A DNA stretch of 64,000 nucleotides from Geothrix fermentans DSM 14018 (GCF_000428885.1 NZ_AUAU01000016.1:1-64000), one strand, 5' to 3'. Counted from the first letter of the stretch, positions 7,741 to 16,326 are shown. A program made the numbers and translations. Notes: generated by a model from the letters alone, not told the origin.

Positions 7741-9303
7741 ATGAACTCCCACCGCCGCATCAATCCCTGGGTCATCGCCCTCACGGTGATGATCGCGACC
7801 TTCATGGAGGTCCTGGACACCAGCGTGGCCAATGTGGCCCTGCCGCACATCGCGGGGAACCTGTCGGCGACGGTGGAGGAGACCACCTGGGTGCTGACCT
7901 CGTACCTGGTGGCGAACGCGGTGGTGCTGCCGCTGGGCGGCTACTTCTCCAGCCTCATGGGCCGCAAGCGGTTCTACCTCACCTGCGTGACCCTCTTCAC
8001 CTTGGCCTCCTTCCTCTGCGGCATCGCGCCGTCGCTGGGCTGGCTCATCTTCTTCCGCATCCTCCAGGGCCTGGGCGGCGGCGGCCTCCAGCCCATCTCG
8101 CAGGCCATCCTGGTGGAGACCTTCCCCCACGAGAAGCGCGGCGCGGCCATGGCGGTCTACGGCATGGGCGTGGTGCTGGCCCCCATCATCGGCCCGGTGC
8201 TGGGCGGCTGGATCACGGACAACTTCAGCTGGCACTGGATCTTCCTCATCAACATCCCCGTGGGCTTCCTCTCCTTCACGCTCACCAGCGCGCTGGTGCA
8301 GGATCCACCCACCTTCCACCGCATCTCCCTGAAGGAGGGCGCCCGCCTCGACTACCTGGGCATCGGCGTCCTCACCCTGGGCCTGGCCTCGCTGGAGATC
8401 GTGCTGGACGAGGGCCAGCGCAAGGACTGGTTCAGCTCGGGCTTCATCGTCTTCTTCGCCATCGTCGCGGTGGTGGCCCTGCTCTTCGCCATCCTCTACG
8501 AGCTGAAGAAGGAACGGCCCATCGTGGACTTCCGCCTGATGAAGGACCGCACCTTCGCGGTGTCCATCCTCATGCTCTTCGTGCTGGGCTTCGTGCTCTA
8601 CGGCAGCCTGGCCCTGCTCCCCATCTTCCTCCAGACGCTGCTGGGCTACACGGCCCTGCTGAGCGGCTGGGTGCTGAGCCCCGGCGGCCTGGCCATCCTG
8701 CTGATGATGCCGGTGGTGGCCATGCTCCTGAAGAAAGTGGACACGCGCTGGCTCATCGGCTTCGGCTTCTTCACCTGCGGCCTGGGCCTCATCCAGATGG
8801 CGGGCTTCAACCTGCAGGTGGACTACCAGACGGCCATGTGGTCGCGCGTGGTCCAGAGCCTGGGCCTCGCCTTCCTCTTCATTCCCATCAATGTCTCGGC
8901 CTTCCAGCACATTCCCCACGAGAAGACCGCCTACGCCACGGGCCTCATGAACCTGGTGCGCAACATCGGCGGCAGCACCGGCATCGCCCTGGCCACCACG
9001 ATGCTGGCCCGCCGGGCCCAGGTCCACCAGGCCAACCTCATCGGCAACCTGTCGCCCGGGGAACCCGCCTACCAGGGCTTCCTGGACCGGGCCGCCCAGC
9101 TGGGCGTCCTCCGCGGCGGACTCTCCCCCGCGGACGCCGCCCACATGGCCCAGGGCGCGGCCTACGGCACCGTGGTGAAGCAGTCCACCATGATGGCCTT
9201 CTCCGACACCTTCTGGTTCATGGGCATCCTCTGCTTCTGCCTCTTCCCCATGCTCTTCTTCATGCGGCGGGGACGCGCCACGGGCGCCGTCCCCATGGAG
9301 TGA
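7741..9303 (+). CDS. emrB: EmrB/QacA-type MFS drug exporter (DHA2, 14 TM)
   Basis: A 520-residue inner-membrane drug:proton antiporter. MFS DHA2 signatures are present: DTSVANVALPHIAG in the first helix, SYLVANAVVLPLGG, MGRKRF (motif A) and the antiporter motif region VLAPIIGPVLGGWI in helix 5. Length and hydrophobicity fit 14 membrane segments. Together with the upstream fusion protein and TolC homologue it would form a tripartite pump. The ATG chosen begins the conserved N-terminus; a GTG at 7729 lies inside the inverted repeat. No good ribosome-binding site precedes the start, which lies 4 bases after the inserted element. Confidence 0.92.
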   Translation: MNSHRRINPWVIALTVMIATFMEVLDTSVANVALPHIAGNLSATVEETTWVLTSYLVANAVVLPLGGYFSSLMGRKRFYLTCVTLFTLASFLCGIAPSLGWLIFFRILQGLGGGGLQPISQAILVETFPHEKRGAAMAVYGMGVVLAPIIGPVLGGWITDNFSWHWIFLINIPVGFLSFTLTSALVQDPPTFHRISLKEGARLDYLGIGVLTLGLASLEIVLDEGQRKDWFSSGFIVFFAIVAVVALLFAILYELKKERPIVDFRLMKDRTFAVSILMLFVLGFVLYGSLALLPIFLQTLLGYTALLSGWVLSPGGLAILLMMPVVAMLLKKVDTRWLIGFGFFTCGLGLIQMAGFNLQVDYQTAMWSRVVQSLGLAFLFIPINVSAFQHIPHEKTAYATGLMNLVRNIGGSTGIALATTMLARRAQVHQANLIGNLSPGEPAYQGFLDRAAQLGVLRGGLSPADAAHMAQGAAYGTVVKQSTMMAFSDTFWFMGILCFCLFPMLFFMRRGRATGAVPME

Positions 9304-9316
9304 GCCCGCGGGTACC

Positions 9317-9991
9317 ATGGGCTCCATGAGCCTGCGGAACCAGCCCACCTCCGAACGAGCCTTCGCCACTTTCGTGGTCCTGGCCCTGGCCGCCTTCCTG
9401 GCCGGGGGCCTGGCCTTCACCCTCCGCCGAGAGCGGGCGGTGAGCGCCCAGGCCCCGGCGGCCCGGCCCCACCTCCTGGCCGTGCTCGAAGGCGTCATGG
9501 CCCCCAATACGAGCCCGGCGGAGCTGGCGGTGTTCCGCACCTGGGTCCAGGGCGGGGCCACGCGGGAGGGCTTCGCCCCCGTGGAGGCCATCGTCGCCAA
9601 CAACTGCGCCAGCTGCCACGGCGAGGGCGGCCAGTTCCCGCGGATCACCGGCTTCGAGGACCTGCGCCCCCTGGCGCTGGAGGAGACCTCCGAGGGCCTC
9701 TTCGACACCCTCGGCGCCCGGGGCCTGCACCTGGCGGCCTTCCCGCTGGTGTTCCTCCTGGCCGCGGTGGTCTACCTGCGGCGCTCGGCCTGGCCCGGGC
9801 GCAAGGCGCTCATGGGGGCCTGCGCCGTGGCCGTGCTCTTCGACGCCGGCCAGTGGTGGCTGCGCCAGGGCCATCCGGGCCACGCCTGGGCGGCCTGGAC
9901 GGCTTCGGGGCTTCTGTCCGCCGCCTTCCTGGCCCTGGCCGTGGTGGTACTGGCGGACCTTTGGCGGGGCCCCGTCGAGGACAAAGCATAA
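9317..9991 (+). CDS. Membrane protein with a single c-type haem motif
   Basis: A 224-residue protein: an N-terminal membrane anchor (about residues 17-36), a soluble segment with one haem c motif CASCH (Cys97, Cys100, His101), and three C-terminal hydrophobic segments (about 143-160, 167-185 and 192-214). I do not recognise a named family. The CASCH context (IVANNCASCHGEGG) resembles monohaem cytochrome c domains of electron-transfer proteins. An in-frame ATG at 9326 is an alternative start. It follows the efflux operon by 13 bases but its role there is unclear. Confidence 0.65.
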   Translation: MGSMSLRNQPTSERAFATFVVLALAAFLAGGLAFTLRRERAVSAQAPAARPHLLAVLEGVMAPNTSPAELAVFRTWVQGGATREGFAPVEAIVANNCASCHGEGGQFPRITGFEDLRPLALEETSEGLFDTLGARGLHLAAFPLVFLLAAVVYLRRSAWPGRKALMGACAVAVLFDAGQWWLRQGHPGHAWAAWTASGLLSAAFLALAVVVLADLWRGPVEDKA

Positions 9992-9995
9992 AGAT

Positions 9996-10062
9996 CACCA
10001 CCAAGACACCAAGGCACCAAGAAAAACGAAGCTGTTCTTGGTGCCTTGGTGTCTTGGTGGTG
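9996..10062. repeat. Palindromic CACCAAGA-type element
   Basis: Arms 9996-10023 and 10035-10062 are perfect inverse complements over 28 bases, built of 8-base units (ACCAAGAC, ACCAAGGC, ACCAAGAA), with an 11-base loop. It sits between the convergent ends of two genes and could also act as a two-way terminator, although it has no T-tract. A second, nearly identical copy is at 14425-14503. Confidence 0.85.
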
Positions 10063-10091
10063 AGGCCTTTTCCCAGTTCGAGGTGGACGGC

Positions 10092-10613
10092 CTACTGGGC
10101 CGCGGGCTCGTCCACGAAGTCGTCGTCCGAGAGGCCGCTGTCCGGGGGCAGCTTGGCCAGCTCGGCCTTGACGAGGGCCTGGTGCTCGACCTCCTCGTCG
10201 CGGAGTTCCTCGAAGAGGGCGCGGACCTTCGCATCCTTCAGGGCGGGGAGGGCCGCCACGAAGAAGGCCTGGGCCTTGACCTCGGAGGCCAGAGCCGCCT
10301 TCATGGCCTGGCGCGGGCTCATGAAGGCGCGGGCTTCGTCGAAGTCCGGTGCCTCCACGTCGAAGATCTGGGCCCGGGTGACCGTCCGGGGGGCATCGCC
10401 GAAGAGCTGGCCCCGGCGCTCGGCCAGCTCCTGGCCGTGCTTGGCCTCGTTCACCGCCATGAGGCGGAAGAACTTCGCTGCCTCCGGCGTGCGGTGCTGG
10501 TCCATCTGCGCCGCGAAATCCTCGTAGCGCTCCTTGGCCTCGTCCTCGATCAGGACGGCCAGATCAAGGGCGTCCTTGAGGGTCAGGCTGGCGAAATCGA
10601 TCCGTGCGGCCAT
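10092..10613 (-). CDS. Ferritin-like (rubrerythrin-type) diiron protein
   Basis: A 173-residue helical protein with two ExxH-containing repeats characteristic of rubrerythrin-like four-helix bundles: EDEAKERY and NEAKHGQEL in the first half, SEVKAQAFF and EELRDEEVEHQ in the second. These would ligate a diiron centre. The rubredoxin domain of true rubrerythrins is absent, and the C-terminal tail is acidic. A role in peroxide or iron handling is likely from the family but the substrate is not determined. It follows korB by 10 bases on the same strand, which suggests protection or maturation of an oxygen-sensitive enzyme. Confidence 0.8.
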   Translation of the reverse strand: MAARIDFASLTLKDALDLAVLIEDEAKERYEDFAAQMDQHRTPEAAKFFRLMAVNEAKHGQELAERRGQLFGDAPRTVTRAQIFDVEAPDFDEARAFMSPRQAMKAALASEVKAQAFFVAALPALKDAKVRALFEELRDEEVEHQALVKAELAKLPPDSGLSDDDFVDEPAAQ

Positions 10614-10623
10614 GGGGCCTCCC

Positions 10624-11499
10624 TCACTTCTTGATGAAGAGGTCCAGGATGCGCTCCTTGGGGAGGGCGCCCTGGGACAGCTGGACCTGGCGCTCGCGGA
10701 TCAGGGCGTCGTAGGTCGGCGGCGGCTCGGGGTTCCGGTAGAACACGCCGAGGTGCATCTTCTCGCCGTAGTGCTGGGCCAGGTCCATGGCCGCCAGGCG
10801 GTCCGCGGGATCGTGGCCGAGCTCCTTCAGCGAGGCGCTGATGGCCTTGAGGCCCTTGATCTGCTGGGCCTCCTCGCCGTAGGTCACGCAGGGGGACTGG
10901 ACGTTCACGAAGGCGAAGCCGGGGTAGCGGATGGCCTCCTCGATGATCGCGGCCATGCCCGCCAGGTCCGTGGGCGAGGCCTGGGCCACGAAGCCGGCGC
11001 CGTAGGCTAGCGTGTAGAGGAGCGGATTGACGGGGTTCTCGAGGCTCCCGTAAGGCGAGGTGCAGGTGGTGCGGCCCTTCTGGGAGGTGGGCGAGAGCTG
11101 GCCCTTGGTGAGGCCGTATATCTGGTTGTCCATCACGATGTACGTGATGTCGATGTTGCGCCGGATCAGGTGGGCGATGTGGCCGCCACCGATGGAGAAG
11201 CCGTCGCCGTCGCCGCCGGCCGCCAGCACCAGCAGGTCGGGGTTGGCCAGCTTGATGCCCTGGGCGATGGGGAGGGCGCGGCCGTGGACGGTGTTGAAGC
11301 CATAGGCCGTGGTGTAGCCGGGGATGCGGCTGGAGCAGCCGATGCCCGAGATGAAGGCCACTTCATGGGGCGGACGGCCGATGGCGGCCAGGGCGCGGTA
11401 GATGCCCTGCACCACGGAATAGTCGCCGCAGCCGGGGCACCAGATGGGCTTCAGGTCGCTCTTGTAGTCCTTCGCTTGGAATTCGCAGGTAGCGCTCAT
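10624..11499 (-). CDS. korB: 2-oxoacid:ferredoxin oxidoreductase, beta subunit
   Basis: A 291-residue TPP-binding subunit. WCPGCGDY near residues 19-26 gives the first Cys ligands of the iron-sulphur cluster, GDGDGFSIGGGH and the following DNQIYGLTKGQ form the TPP/Mg site. The enzyme decarboxylates a 2-oxoacid (2-oxoglutarate is favoured by the subunit layout) to the acyl-CoA and reduces ferredoxin. The start ATG has GTGAGG upstream and lies 8 bases after korA. The open frame continues upstream through korA, without homologous content. Confidence 0.92.
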   Translation of the reverse strand: MSATCEFQAKDYKSDLKPIWCPGCGDYSVVQGIYRALAAIGRPPHEVAFISGIGCSSRIPGYTTAYGFNTVHGRALPIAQGIKLANPDLLVLAAGGDGDGFSIGGGHIAHLIRRNIDITYIVMDNQIYGLTKGQLSPTSQKGRTTCTSPYGSLENPVNPLLYTLAYGAGFVAQASPTDLAGMAAIIEEAIRYPGFAFVNVQSPCVTYGEEAQQIKGLKAISASLKELGHDPADRLAAMDLAQHYGEKMHLGVFYRNPEPPPTYDALIRERQVQLSQGALPKERILDLFIKK

Positions 11500-11507
11500 G
11501 GTCGACC

Positions 11508-13298
11508 TCACTCCTGGGGCTGCAGTTTGCCTTCGTGGCTGCGCTGCAGCTCCGAAAGCAGATGGTGGAGGGCCGCGACGATCTCGCCGGGCAGGAAGGG
11601 GTTCGCGCCGCTGCGGGCCAGGGACTGCAGGCCCTTGGGCAGGTCGAGGTGCATGCGCAGCACCTTGAAGGTCTGGGCCAGGTGGGACTGCTCGACCACG
11701 AGCCCCTTCTGCACGGAGGCGAAGAAATCGGTGTAGGTCTGCTCGGCCACGGGATAGAGCAGGTAGGGCACCATGAGCTTCACGTCCAGGCCCTCGGCCT
11801 GGGCCATCTGCAGCGCCTCGCGGCACACGCCGGCCACGCTGCCCCAGGCCACCAGGGCCAGCGGCGCGTCGGGGTTGCCGGTGATCTCGAAGAGGTCCTT
11901 GCGCTCCTTCAGCGGGTCCAGCTTCTTGATGCGCTTGTCGTTCATGCGCTGGTGGACGGAGCCGCTGTTCGTGGGCGCGCCGGACTCCACATGCTCGATG
12001 CCGGAGGCCAGGTAGGTGCCGCCCTGCATGCCGGGATGGCTGATGGGGCTGATGTGGCTCTCGGTCTGCTTGAACCGCTTGTAGTCCTGCAGGTCCGCGC
12101 CCGAGGGCTGGAGCCGGTTGAGGATCTTGAACTGGCTGGTGTCGATGGGATCCAGCGTCTCCTTGCGGGAGGCGATCTCCTGGTCAGAGAGGATGATCAC
12201 CGGCGTCTGGTAGTACTCGGCGATGTTGAAGGCCTCGACGGTGGTGCGGAAGGTGTCGGCCACGGAGGTCGGTGCCAGCACGGGCCGGATCACGTCGCCG
12301 TGGGCGGAGAAGGCCGCGGCGAAGAGGTCGGACTGCTCCGTCTTGGTGGGCAGGCCCGTGGAGGGGCCGCCACGCTGCACGTCCACGATCACCAGCGGCA
12401 GCTCGGCGATGCTGGCCAGGCCCATCATCTCGGACTTCAGCGAGAGGCCGGGGCCGCTGGTGGCGGTCATGGCCTTCTTGCCGGCGAAGGAGGCACCCAC
12501 GGCGGAGCCGATGCCCGCGATCTCGTCCTCGGCCTGCAGCACCGCGCCGCCGTACTTCCAGACGTGGTTCGTGAAGAACTGCATGATCTCGGTGGAGGGC
12601 GTGATGGGGTAGCCGCCGAAGAACTGGCAGCCGGCGAAGATCGCCGCGGCGGCGCACATGTCGTTGCCGTCGGTCAGGAGCTTCACCTTGCCCTTGCTGG
12701 CAGAGGGCACGACGGTCATGTCGGCCTTGAGGGGGTGCTCCTTGGCGAAGGTCACTCCGGCATCGAAGGCCTTCTGGTTGGCTTCGACGAGCTCCATGCT
12801 CTTCTTGGCCAGCTTCTTGGAGATGCCCTTCATCACCGCTTCGCCGCCGATGCCGAACCAGCCGGCGATGAGGCCCAGCACCACGGTGTTCTTGGCGCGC
12901 TCGGTGCCGGCGTGTTCCTTGGCCATGGCGGCGATGGGCACCGCGATCACCTGCAGCGGGGTCACGCCCACCAGGGGGATCTGATTCTCGGGCACGCCGG
13001 TGGCGGCCTCGTAGATTACCACGGTGGTACCGGCCACGGGCAGCTCGGCGCCGAACTTGAGGAAGTCCTCCCAGTTCAGGGCCACGGCCACATCGAGGTT
13101 GCCGCCGGGGTTCAGGACGTGGTCGGTGCTGATGCGGACGCGGCAGGAGGACTCGCCGCCGCGGATCTGCGACCCGAAGCTCTTGGTCATCACGCCGTGA
13201 TAGCCCTCGGCCGAGGCCGCCTGGAGGAGGGAGTCACCGGCAGAGACGATGCCATCGCCTCCTGAACCGGCCATTCCGAAGACAAGATCCTTGCGCAT
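11508..13298 (-). CDS. korA: 2-oxoacid:ferredoxin oxidoreductase, fused gamma-alpha subunit
   Basis: A 596-residue protein with an N-terminal gamma domain (about residues 1-190, GMAGSGGDGIVSAGD), then the pyrimidine-binding alpha domain (GGYPITPSTEIMQ, LQAEDEIAGIGSAVGASFAG, TATSGPGLSLKSE), and a C-terminal transketolase-like domain. The gamma-alpha fusion with a separate beta subunit is the KorAB form known from 2-oxoglutarate oxidoreductases of the reductive or oxidative TCA cycle. The start ATG has GAGGTGCCC before it. Substrate choice between 2-oxoglutarate and other 2-oxoacids cannot be proven from sequence reading alone. Confidence 0.92.
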   Translation of the reverse strand: MRKDLVFGMAGSGGDGIVSAGDSLLQAASAEGYHGVMTKSFGSQIRGGESSCRVRISTDHVLNPGGNLDVAVALNWEDFLKFGAELPVAGTTVVIYEAATGVPENQIPLVGVTPLQVIAVPIAAMAKEHAGTERAKNTVVLGLIAGWFGIGGEAVMKGISKKLAKKSMELVEANQKAFDAGVTFAKEHPLKADMTVVPSASKGKVKLLTDGNDMCAAAAIFAGCQFFGGYPITPSTEIMQFFTNHVWKYGGAVLQAEDEIAGIGSAVGASFAGKKAMTATSGPGLSLKSEMMGLASIAELPLVIVDVQRGGPSTGLPTKTEQSDLFAAAFSAHGDVIRPVLAPTSVADTFRTTVEAFNIAEYYQTPVIILSDQEIASRKETLDPIDTSQFKILNRLQPSGADLQDYKRFKQTESHISPISHPGMQGGTYLASGIEHVESGAPTNSGSVHQRMNDKRIKKLDPLKERKDLFEITGNPDAPLALVAWGSVAGVCREALQMAQAEGLDVKLMVPYLLYPVAEQTYTDFFASVQKGLVVEQSHLAQTFKVLRMHLDLPKGLQSLARSGANPFLPGEIVAALHHLLSELQRSHEGKLQPQE

Positions 13299-13458
13299 GG
13301 GCACCTCGGGCTGAGGATGATGTAGGCAGGCCCCGGGCCGCTTTGACGCTGCCCGGCACCGCACACTGGGAGACGCAGTGTCGTCTCCTCCACCCTACTC
13401 CCGGGGGGCATTGCTTTTCATCACACCTTCCCGGCCGGAAGGCCCTGCCAGCGCTGTG

Positions 13459-14397
13459 TCAGCCCAGTTGGGCGAGGTCTTCAGGCGCACCCAGACTCAG
13501 TGCGGACACCTCCAGGCCCCGCTCCTTGGCCTGGCGCTTCACGAGGCCCGCCAGAACCTTGCCGGGCCCCAGCTCGAAGAACGAGGTGACGCCCCGGTCC
13601 AGCAGCAGGTCCAGGGTGGCCTGCCAGCGCACGGCGCCGGGGATCTGCCGCACGAGGCCGTCCCGCAGCGCCTCGGGATCCGAGACTGCGGCTGCGTCCA
13701 CGTTGTTCACCAGAGGGCAGGCGGGCGCCTTGAAGGCGAGGCCCTTCAGGATGGGCGCCATGCGGGCCTGGGCGGGCTCCATGAGGGGCGAGTGGAAGGG
13801 CGCGCTCACGGGCAGCTTCATAGCCTTGCGCCCGCCCCGGGCCTTGGCGGCCTCCAGGGCCGCATCTACGGCTTCGGCGTGGCCGGCGATGACGATCTGG
13901 CCGGGGCCGTTGAAGTTGGCGGGGACGACGATCTTCCCGGTGGCGGCGGCAGCCTCGGCGCAGCTGGCCTCCACGTCCGCCTGGCTCATGCCGAGGATGG
14001 CCGCCATGGCGCCCACGCCCACGGGCACGGCCTCCTGCATGGCCCGGCCGCGCTCGCGCACGGTGCGCACCGCGTCCTGGAAGCCCAGGGCCCCCAGGGC
14101 CACCAGGGCACTGTATTCGCCCAGGGAGTGGCCCGCGGCGAAGTCGGGCTTCGGCAGCCGGTGGGCCCAGGCGCGTACCACCATGGTGCTGTGGGTGAGG
14201 ATGGCCGGCTGGGTGTGCTCCGTGAGCTTTAGCGTGTCCTCGGGGCCCCCGGCCATGAGCTGCGAGATCGGGAAGCCCAGGGCCGCGTCCGCATCCTGGA
14301 GGACGGCCCGCGCCGCCGGCTCAGCCGCGGCCAGCGCCACGCCCATCCCCACCGCCTGCGACCCCTGCCCCGGGAACAGCCACGCCACCTTGCTCAT
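13459..14397 (-). CDS. fabD: Malonyl-CoA:ACP transacylase FabD
   Basis: A 312-residue cytoplasmic acyltransferase that loads malonyl onto ACP for fatty-acid synthesis. GQGSQAVGMG at residues 10-19 forms the oxyanion loop, the nucleophile is Ser91 in GHSLGEYSALVA, and the catalytic His is in PVSAPFHSPLM. Length is normal. It is preceded by plsX on the same strand; a palindromic repeat element sits in the 134-base gap between them. A GC-rich hairpin (CCTTCC-GGCC-GGGAAGG type) follows the stop without a T-tract. Confidence 0.94.
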   Translation of the reverse strand: MSKVAWLFPGQGSQAVGMGVALAAAEPAARAVLQDADAALGFPISQLMAGGPEDTLKLTEHTQPAILTHSTMVVRAWAHRLPKPDFAAGHSLGEYSALVALGALGFQDAVRTVRERGRAMQEAVPVGVGAMAAILGMSQADVEASCAEAAAATGKIVVPANFNGPGQIVIAGHAEAVDAALEAAKARGGRKAMKLPVSAPFHSPLMEPAQARMAPILKGLAFKAPACPLVNNVDAAAVSDPEALRDGLVRQIPGAVRWQATLDLLLDRGVTSFFELGPGKVLAGLVKRQAKERGLEVSALSLGAPEDLAQLG

Positions 14398-14424
14398 GTG
14401 GACCTCCTAGACATCCAAAAAACT

Positions 14425-14503
14425 CACCACCAAGACACCAAGACACCAAGAACTGCTCAAGAACAGCACTTTGCTTTTCTTGGTGCCTTGGTGTCTTGGT
14501 GGT
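14425..14503. repeat. Palindromic CACCAAGA-type element, second copy
   Basis: The left arm 14425-14452 and right arm 14477-14503 are inverse complements with one mismatch (an A where the other copy has G), separated by a 24-base loop. The arms are nearly the same sequence as those at 9996-10062, while the loops differ. It lies between plsX and fabD, two genes that usually form an unbroken operon. Confidence 0.85.
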
Positions 14504-14531
14504 AAATCCTTTTCCCTCTGTTTGGCTGGAC

Positions 14532-15557
14532 TCAGTCTTGCGGGAGCAGCAGGGCCACGCGCTCCTGGATGCGCTCGTGGAGGCGGTGCTCGACGGCGCG
14601 CAGGGCGGCGCGGATGGCGTTGCGCACGGCCTTGTGGTCGCTGCGGCCGTGGCCGATGATGCTCACGCCCTTCACGCCCAGCAGCGGGGCGCCGCCGTAC
14701 TCGGCATAGTCGAGCTTCTTCTTGAACCGCTTCATGGCGGGCTTGGCCAGGAGGCCCGCCAGCTTGGTGATGGGCGATTCCATGAAGCTGTCCCGCAGGC
14801 CGCCGATGATGCCCTCAGCCAGGGCCTCGCTGGACTTCAGCACCACATTGCCCACGAAGCCGTCGCAGGCGATGACGTCGAAGTTGCCGTTCCAGATGTC
14901 CCGGCCCTCGGCGTTGCCCTCGAAGCGGATCTCCATCTCCCGGAGCATGGCGGAGGCGTCCTTGGTCACGTCCGTGCCCTTGCCGTCCTCCTCGCCCACG
15001 CTGAGGATGCCCACGCGGGGCCGCTCCAGGCCCAGCACCTCCTCCGCGTACACCGAGCCCATCACCGCGAACTGGGCGATGTGCTCGGCCCGGCAGTCCA
15101 CGTTGGCGCCCACGTCCAGGAGCACCGTGGGGGCCCCCTTCATGTTGGGCAGCACGCTGGCCAGGGCCGGCCGGTCCACGCCGTCGAGCTTGCCGATGAC
15201 GAGGCTGGAGGCCACCATGGCCGCGCCGGTGTGGCCCATGGACACCACGCCGTTGGCCCGCCCCTCGCGCACGAGCTGGGCGGCCACACGGATGGAGCTG
15301 TCCTTCTTCTCCTTCAGGATGCTGGTGGCCTTGTCCTCCATGACGACGGTCTGGGAGGCATGCACCAGTTCCATGCGCGTCATCAGCTCCGGCGTGAAGC
15401 CGTGCCGGGCCAGCTGCGGACGCAGCACCGCCTCATCCCCGACGAGGATGAGGTAGAGCCCGGGCCAGGCCTGGAGGGCTTCCCGGGCACCCAGCAGCGT
15501 CGCATGGGGGGCATGGTCACCCCCCATGACGTCCAATGCGATGCGATGGCTGTCCAC
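14532..15557 (-). CDS. plsX: Phosphate acyltransferase PlsX
   Basis: A 341-residue enzyme that converts acyl-ACP to acyl-phosphate, the first step of phospholipid synthesis. Typical family segments are present: RIALDVMGGDHAP at the N-terminus, GHTGAAMVAS, LLDVGANVDC and CDGFVGNVVLKS. It starts 4 bases downstream of rpmF, the common rpmF-plsX order. fabD follows after the palindromic element; fabH and acpP, often next in this cluster, are not in the window. Confidence 0.95.
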   Translation of the reverse strand: MDSHRIALDVMGGDHAPHATLLGAREALQAWPGLYLILVGDEAVLRPQLARHGFTPELMTRMELVHASQTVVMEDKATSILKEKKDSSIRVAAQLVREGRANGVVSMGHTGAAMVASSLVIGKLDGVDRPALASVLPNMKGAPTVLLDVGANVDCRAEHIAQFAVMGSVYAEEVLGLERPRVGILSVGEEDGKGTDVTKDASAMLREMEIRFEGNAEGRDIWNGNFDVIACDGFVGNVVLKSSEALAEGIIGGLRDSFMESPITKLAGLLAKPAMKRFKKKLDYAEYGGAPLLGVKGVSIIGHGRSDHKAVRNAIRAALRAVEHRLHERIQERVALLLPQD

Positions 15558-15561
15558 CGCC

Positions 15562-15747
15562 TTAGGCGGTCGCGGAGACGCGGACGGCCAGCTTGCCGCG
15601 GTAGAAGCCGCAGCTGGGGCACACGCGGTGGGGCAGCTTGGGGGTCTGGCAGTTGGGGCAGGTGCTGGCGCTCATGGCCTCCAGCGCGTCATGGGTGCGC
15701 CGGCGGTCGCGGCGGGCCTTGGAATGGCGGCGCTTGGGATTCGGCAT
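15562..15747 (-). CDS. rpmF: Ribosomal protein bL32
   Basis: A 61-residue basic protein of the large ribosomal subunit. The N-terminus [20 protein letters not shown] is characteristic, and a zinc ribbon is formed by Cys30, Cys33, Cys43 and Cys46, so this is the zinc-binding (C+) form. It lies between the DUF177 gene and plsX, the usual bacterial order. Confidence 0.96.
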   Translation of the reverse strand: MPNPKRRHSKARRDRRRTHDALEAMSASTCPNCQTPKLPHRVCPSCGFYRGKLAVRVSATA

Positions 15748-15792
15748 GGCATGCTCCTAGCAAACAGAACGCAATGTTCCAGGTTAAGGGGT

Positions 15793-16326
15793 TCAGGATT
15801 CCGGGTCCAGCTTGATTCCCGCCAGGGCCTTGGTGAGGGCCCGGTTGAGGGCGGAGGGGGCCTGCGCGGATCCGGTCGGGCACTGGCAGGGGCCCTTGTT
15901 CCAGTTCTTGCCGCAGGTGGGGCAGAGCCCCTTGCAGTCCTCGGAACAGAGGGGATGCATGGGGGCCTGGAGCTCGAACTGCTCGCGCACCAGCTCGGCC
16001 TCGTCCAGGGTGTCCTCGGGCAGGAAGACCACGTCCAGGTCCTGGGAGCCCAGGGTGTGCGAGCCGCGGCCCACCAGGTCCGGGTCCTTGCTGCCCAGGA
16101 ACTGGCTGGCCACGGAGATGGGGCGGTCCAGGGGCGCGAGGCAGCGGCTGCAGGCGCCCTGCCACACGGCCTGGCCCTTCACCTCCAGGAAGACATCGCC
16201 ATCGGAGGCCAGGGCGAACACGGACCAGTCCAGGTCCCTCAGGGAGACATCCCCCTCCAGCGCCACCTCCGCGGTGGTGCCGTTCAGGCGGAGGCCCTCC
16301 GGGGGCAGCTTGTGGAGGTCGATCAC
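15793..16326 (-). CDS. DUF177/YceD family protein
   Basis: A 177-residue member of the DUF177 (YceD) family, which is commonly encoded just before rpmF and is linked in other bacteria to 23S rRNA accumulation. Conserved segments are the central GACSRCLAPLDRPI and FLPEDTLD, and a Cys-rich C-terminus (CSEDCKGLCPTCGKNWN) likely to bind zinc. The GTG start overlaps the stop of the upstream prepilin-like gene (GTGA). The frame stays open further upstream, but that part has no family similarity. Confidence 0.85.
   Translation of the reverse strand: MIDLHKLPPEGLRLNGTTAEVALEGDVSLRDLDWSVFALASDGDVFLEVKGQAVWQGACSRCLAPLDRPISVASQFLGSKDPDLVGRGSHTLGSQDLDVVFLPEDTLDEAELVREQFELQAPMHPLCSEDCKGLCPTCGKNWNKGPCQCPTGSAQAPSALNRALTKALAGIKLDPES

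Noticed and set aside
9996-10062. CRISPR array suggested by repeated CACCAAG units
   Set aside because: The units are only 8 bases, have no spacers of regular length and form a single inverted pair; no cas genes are in the window.
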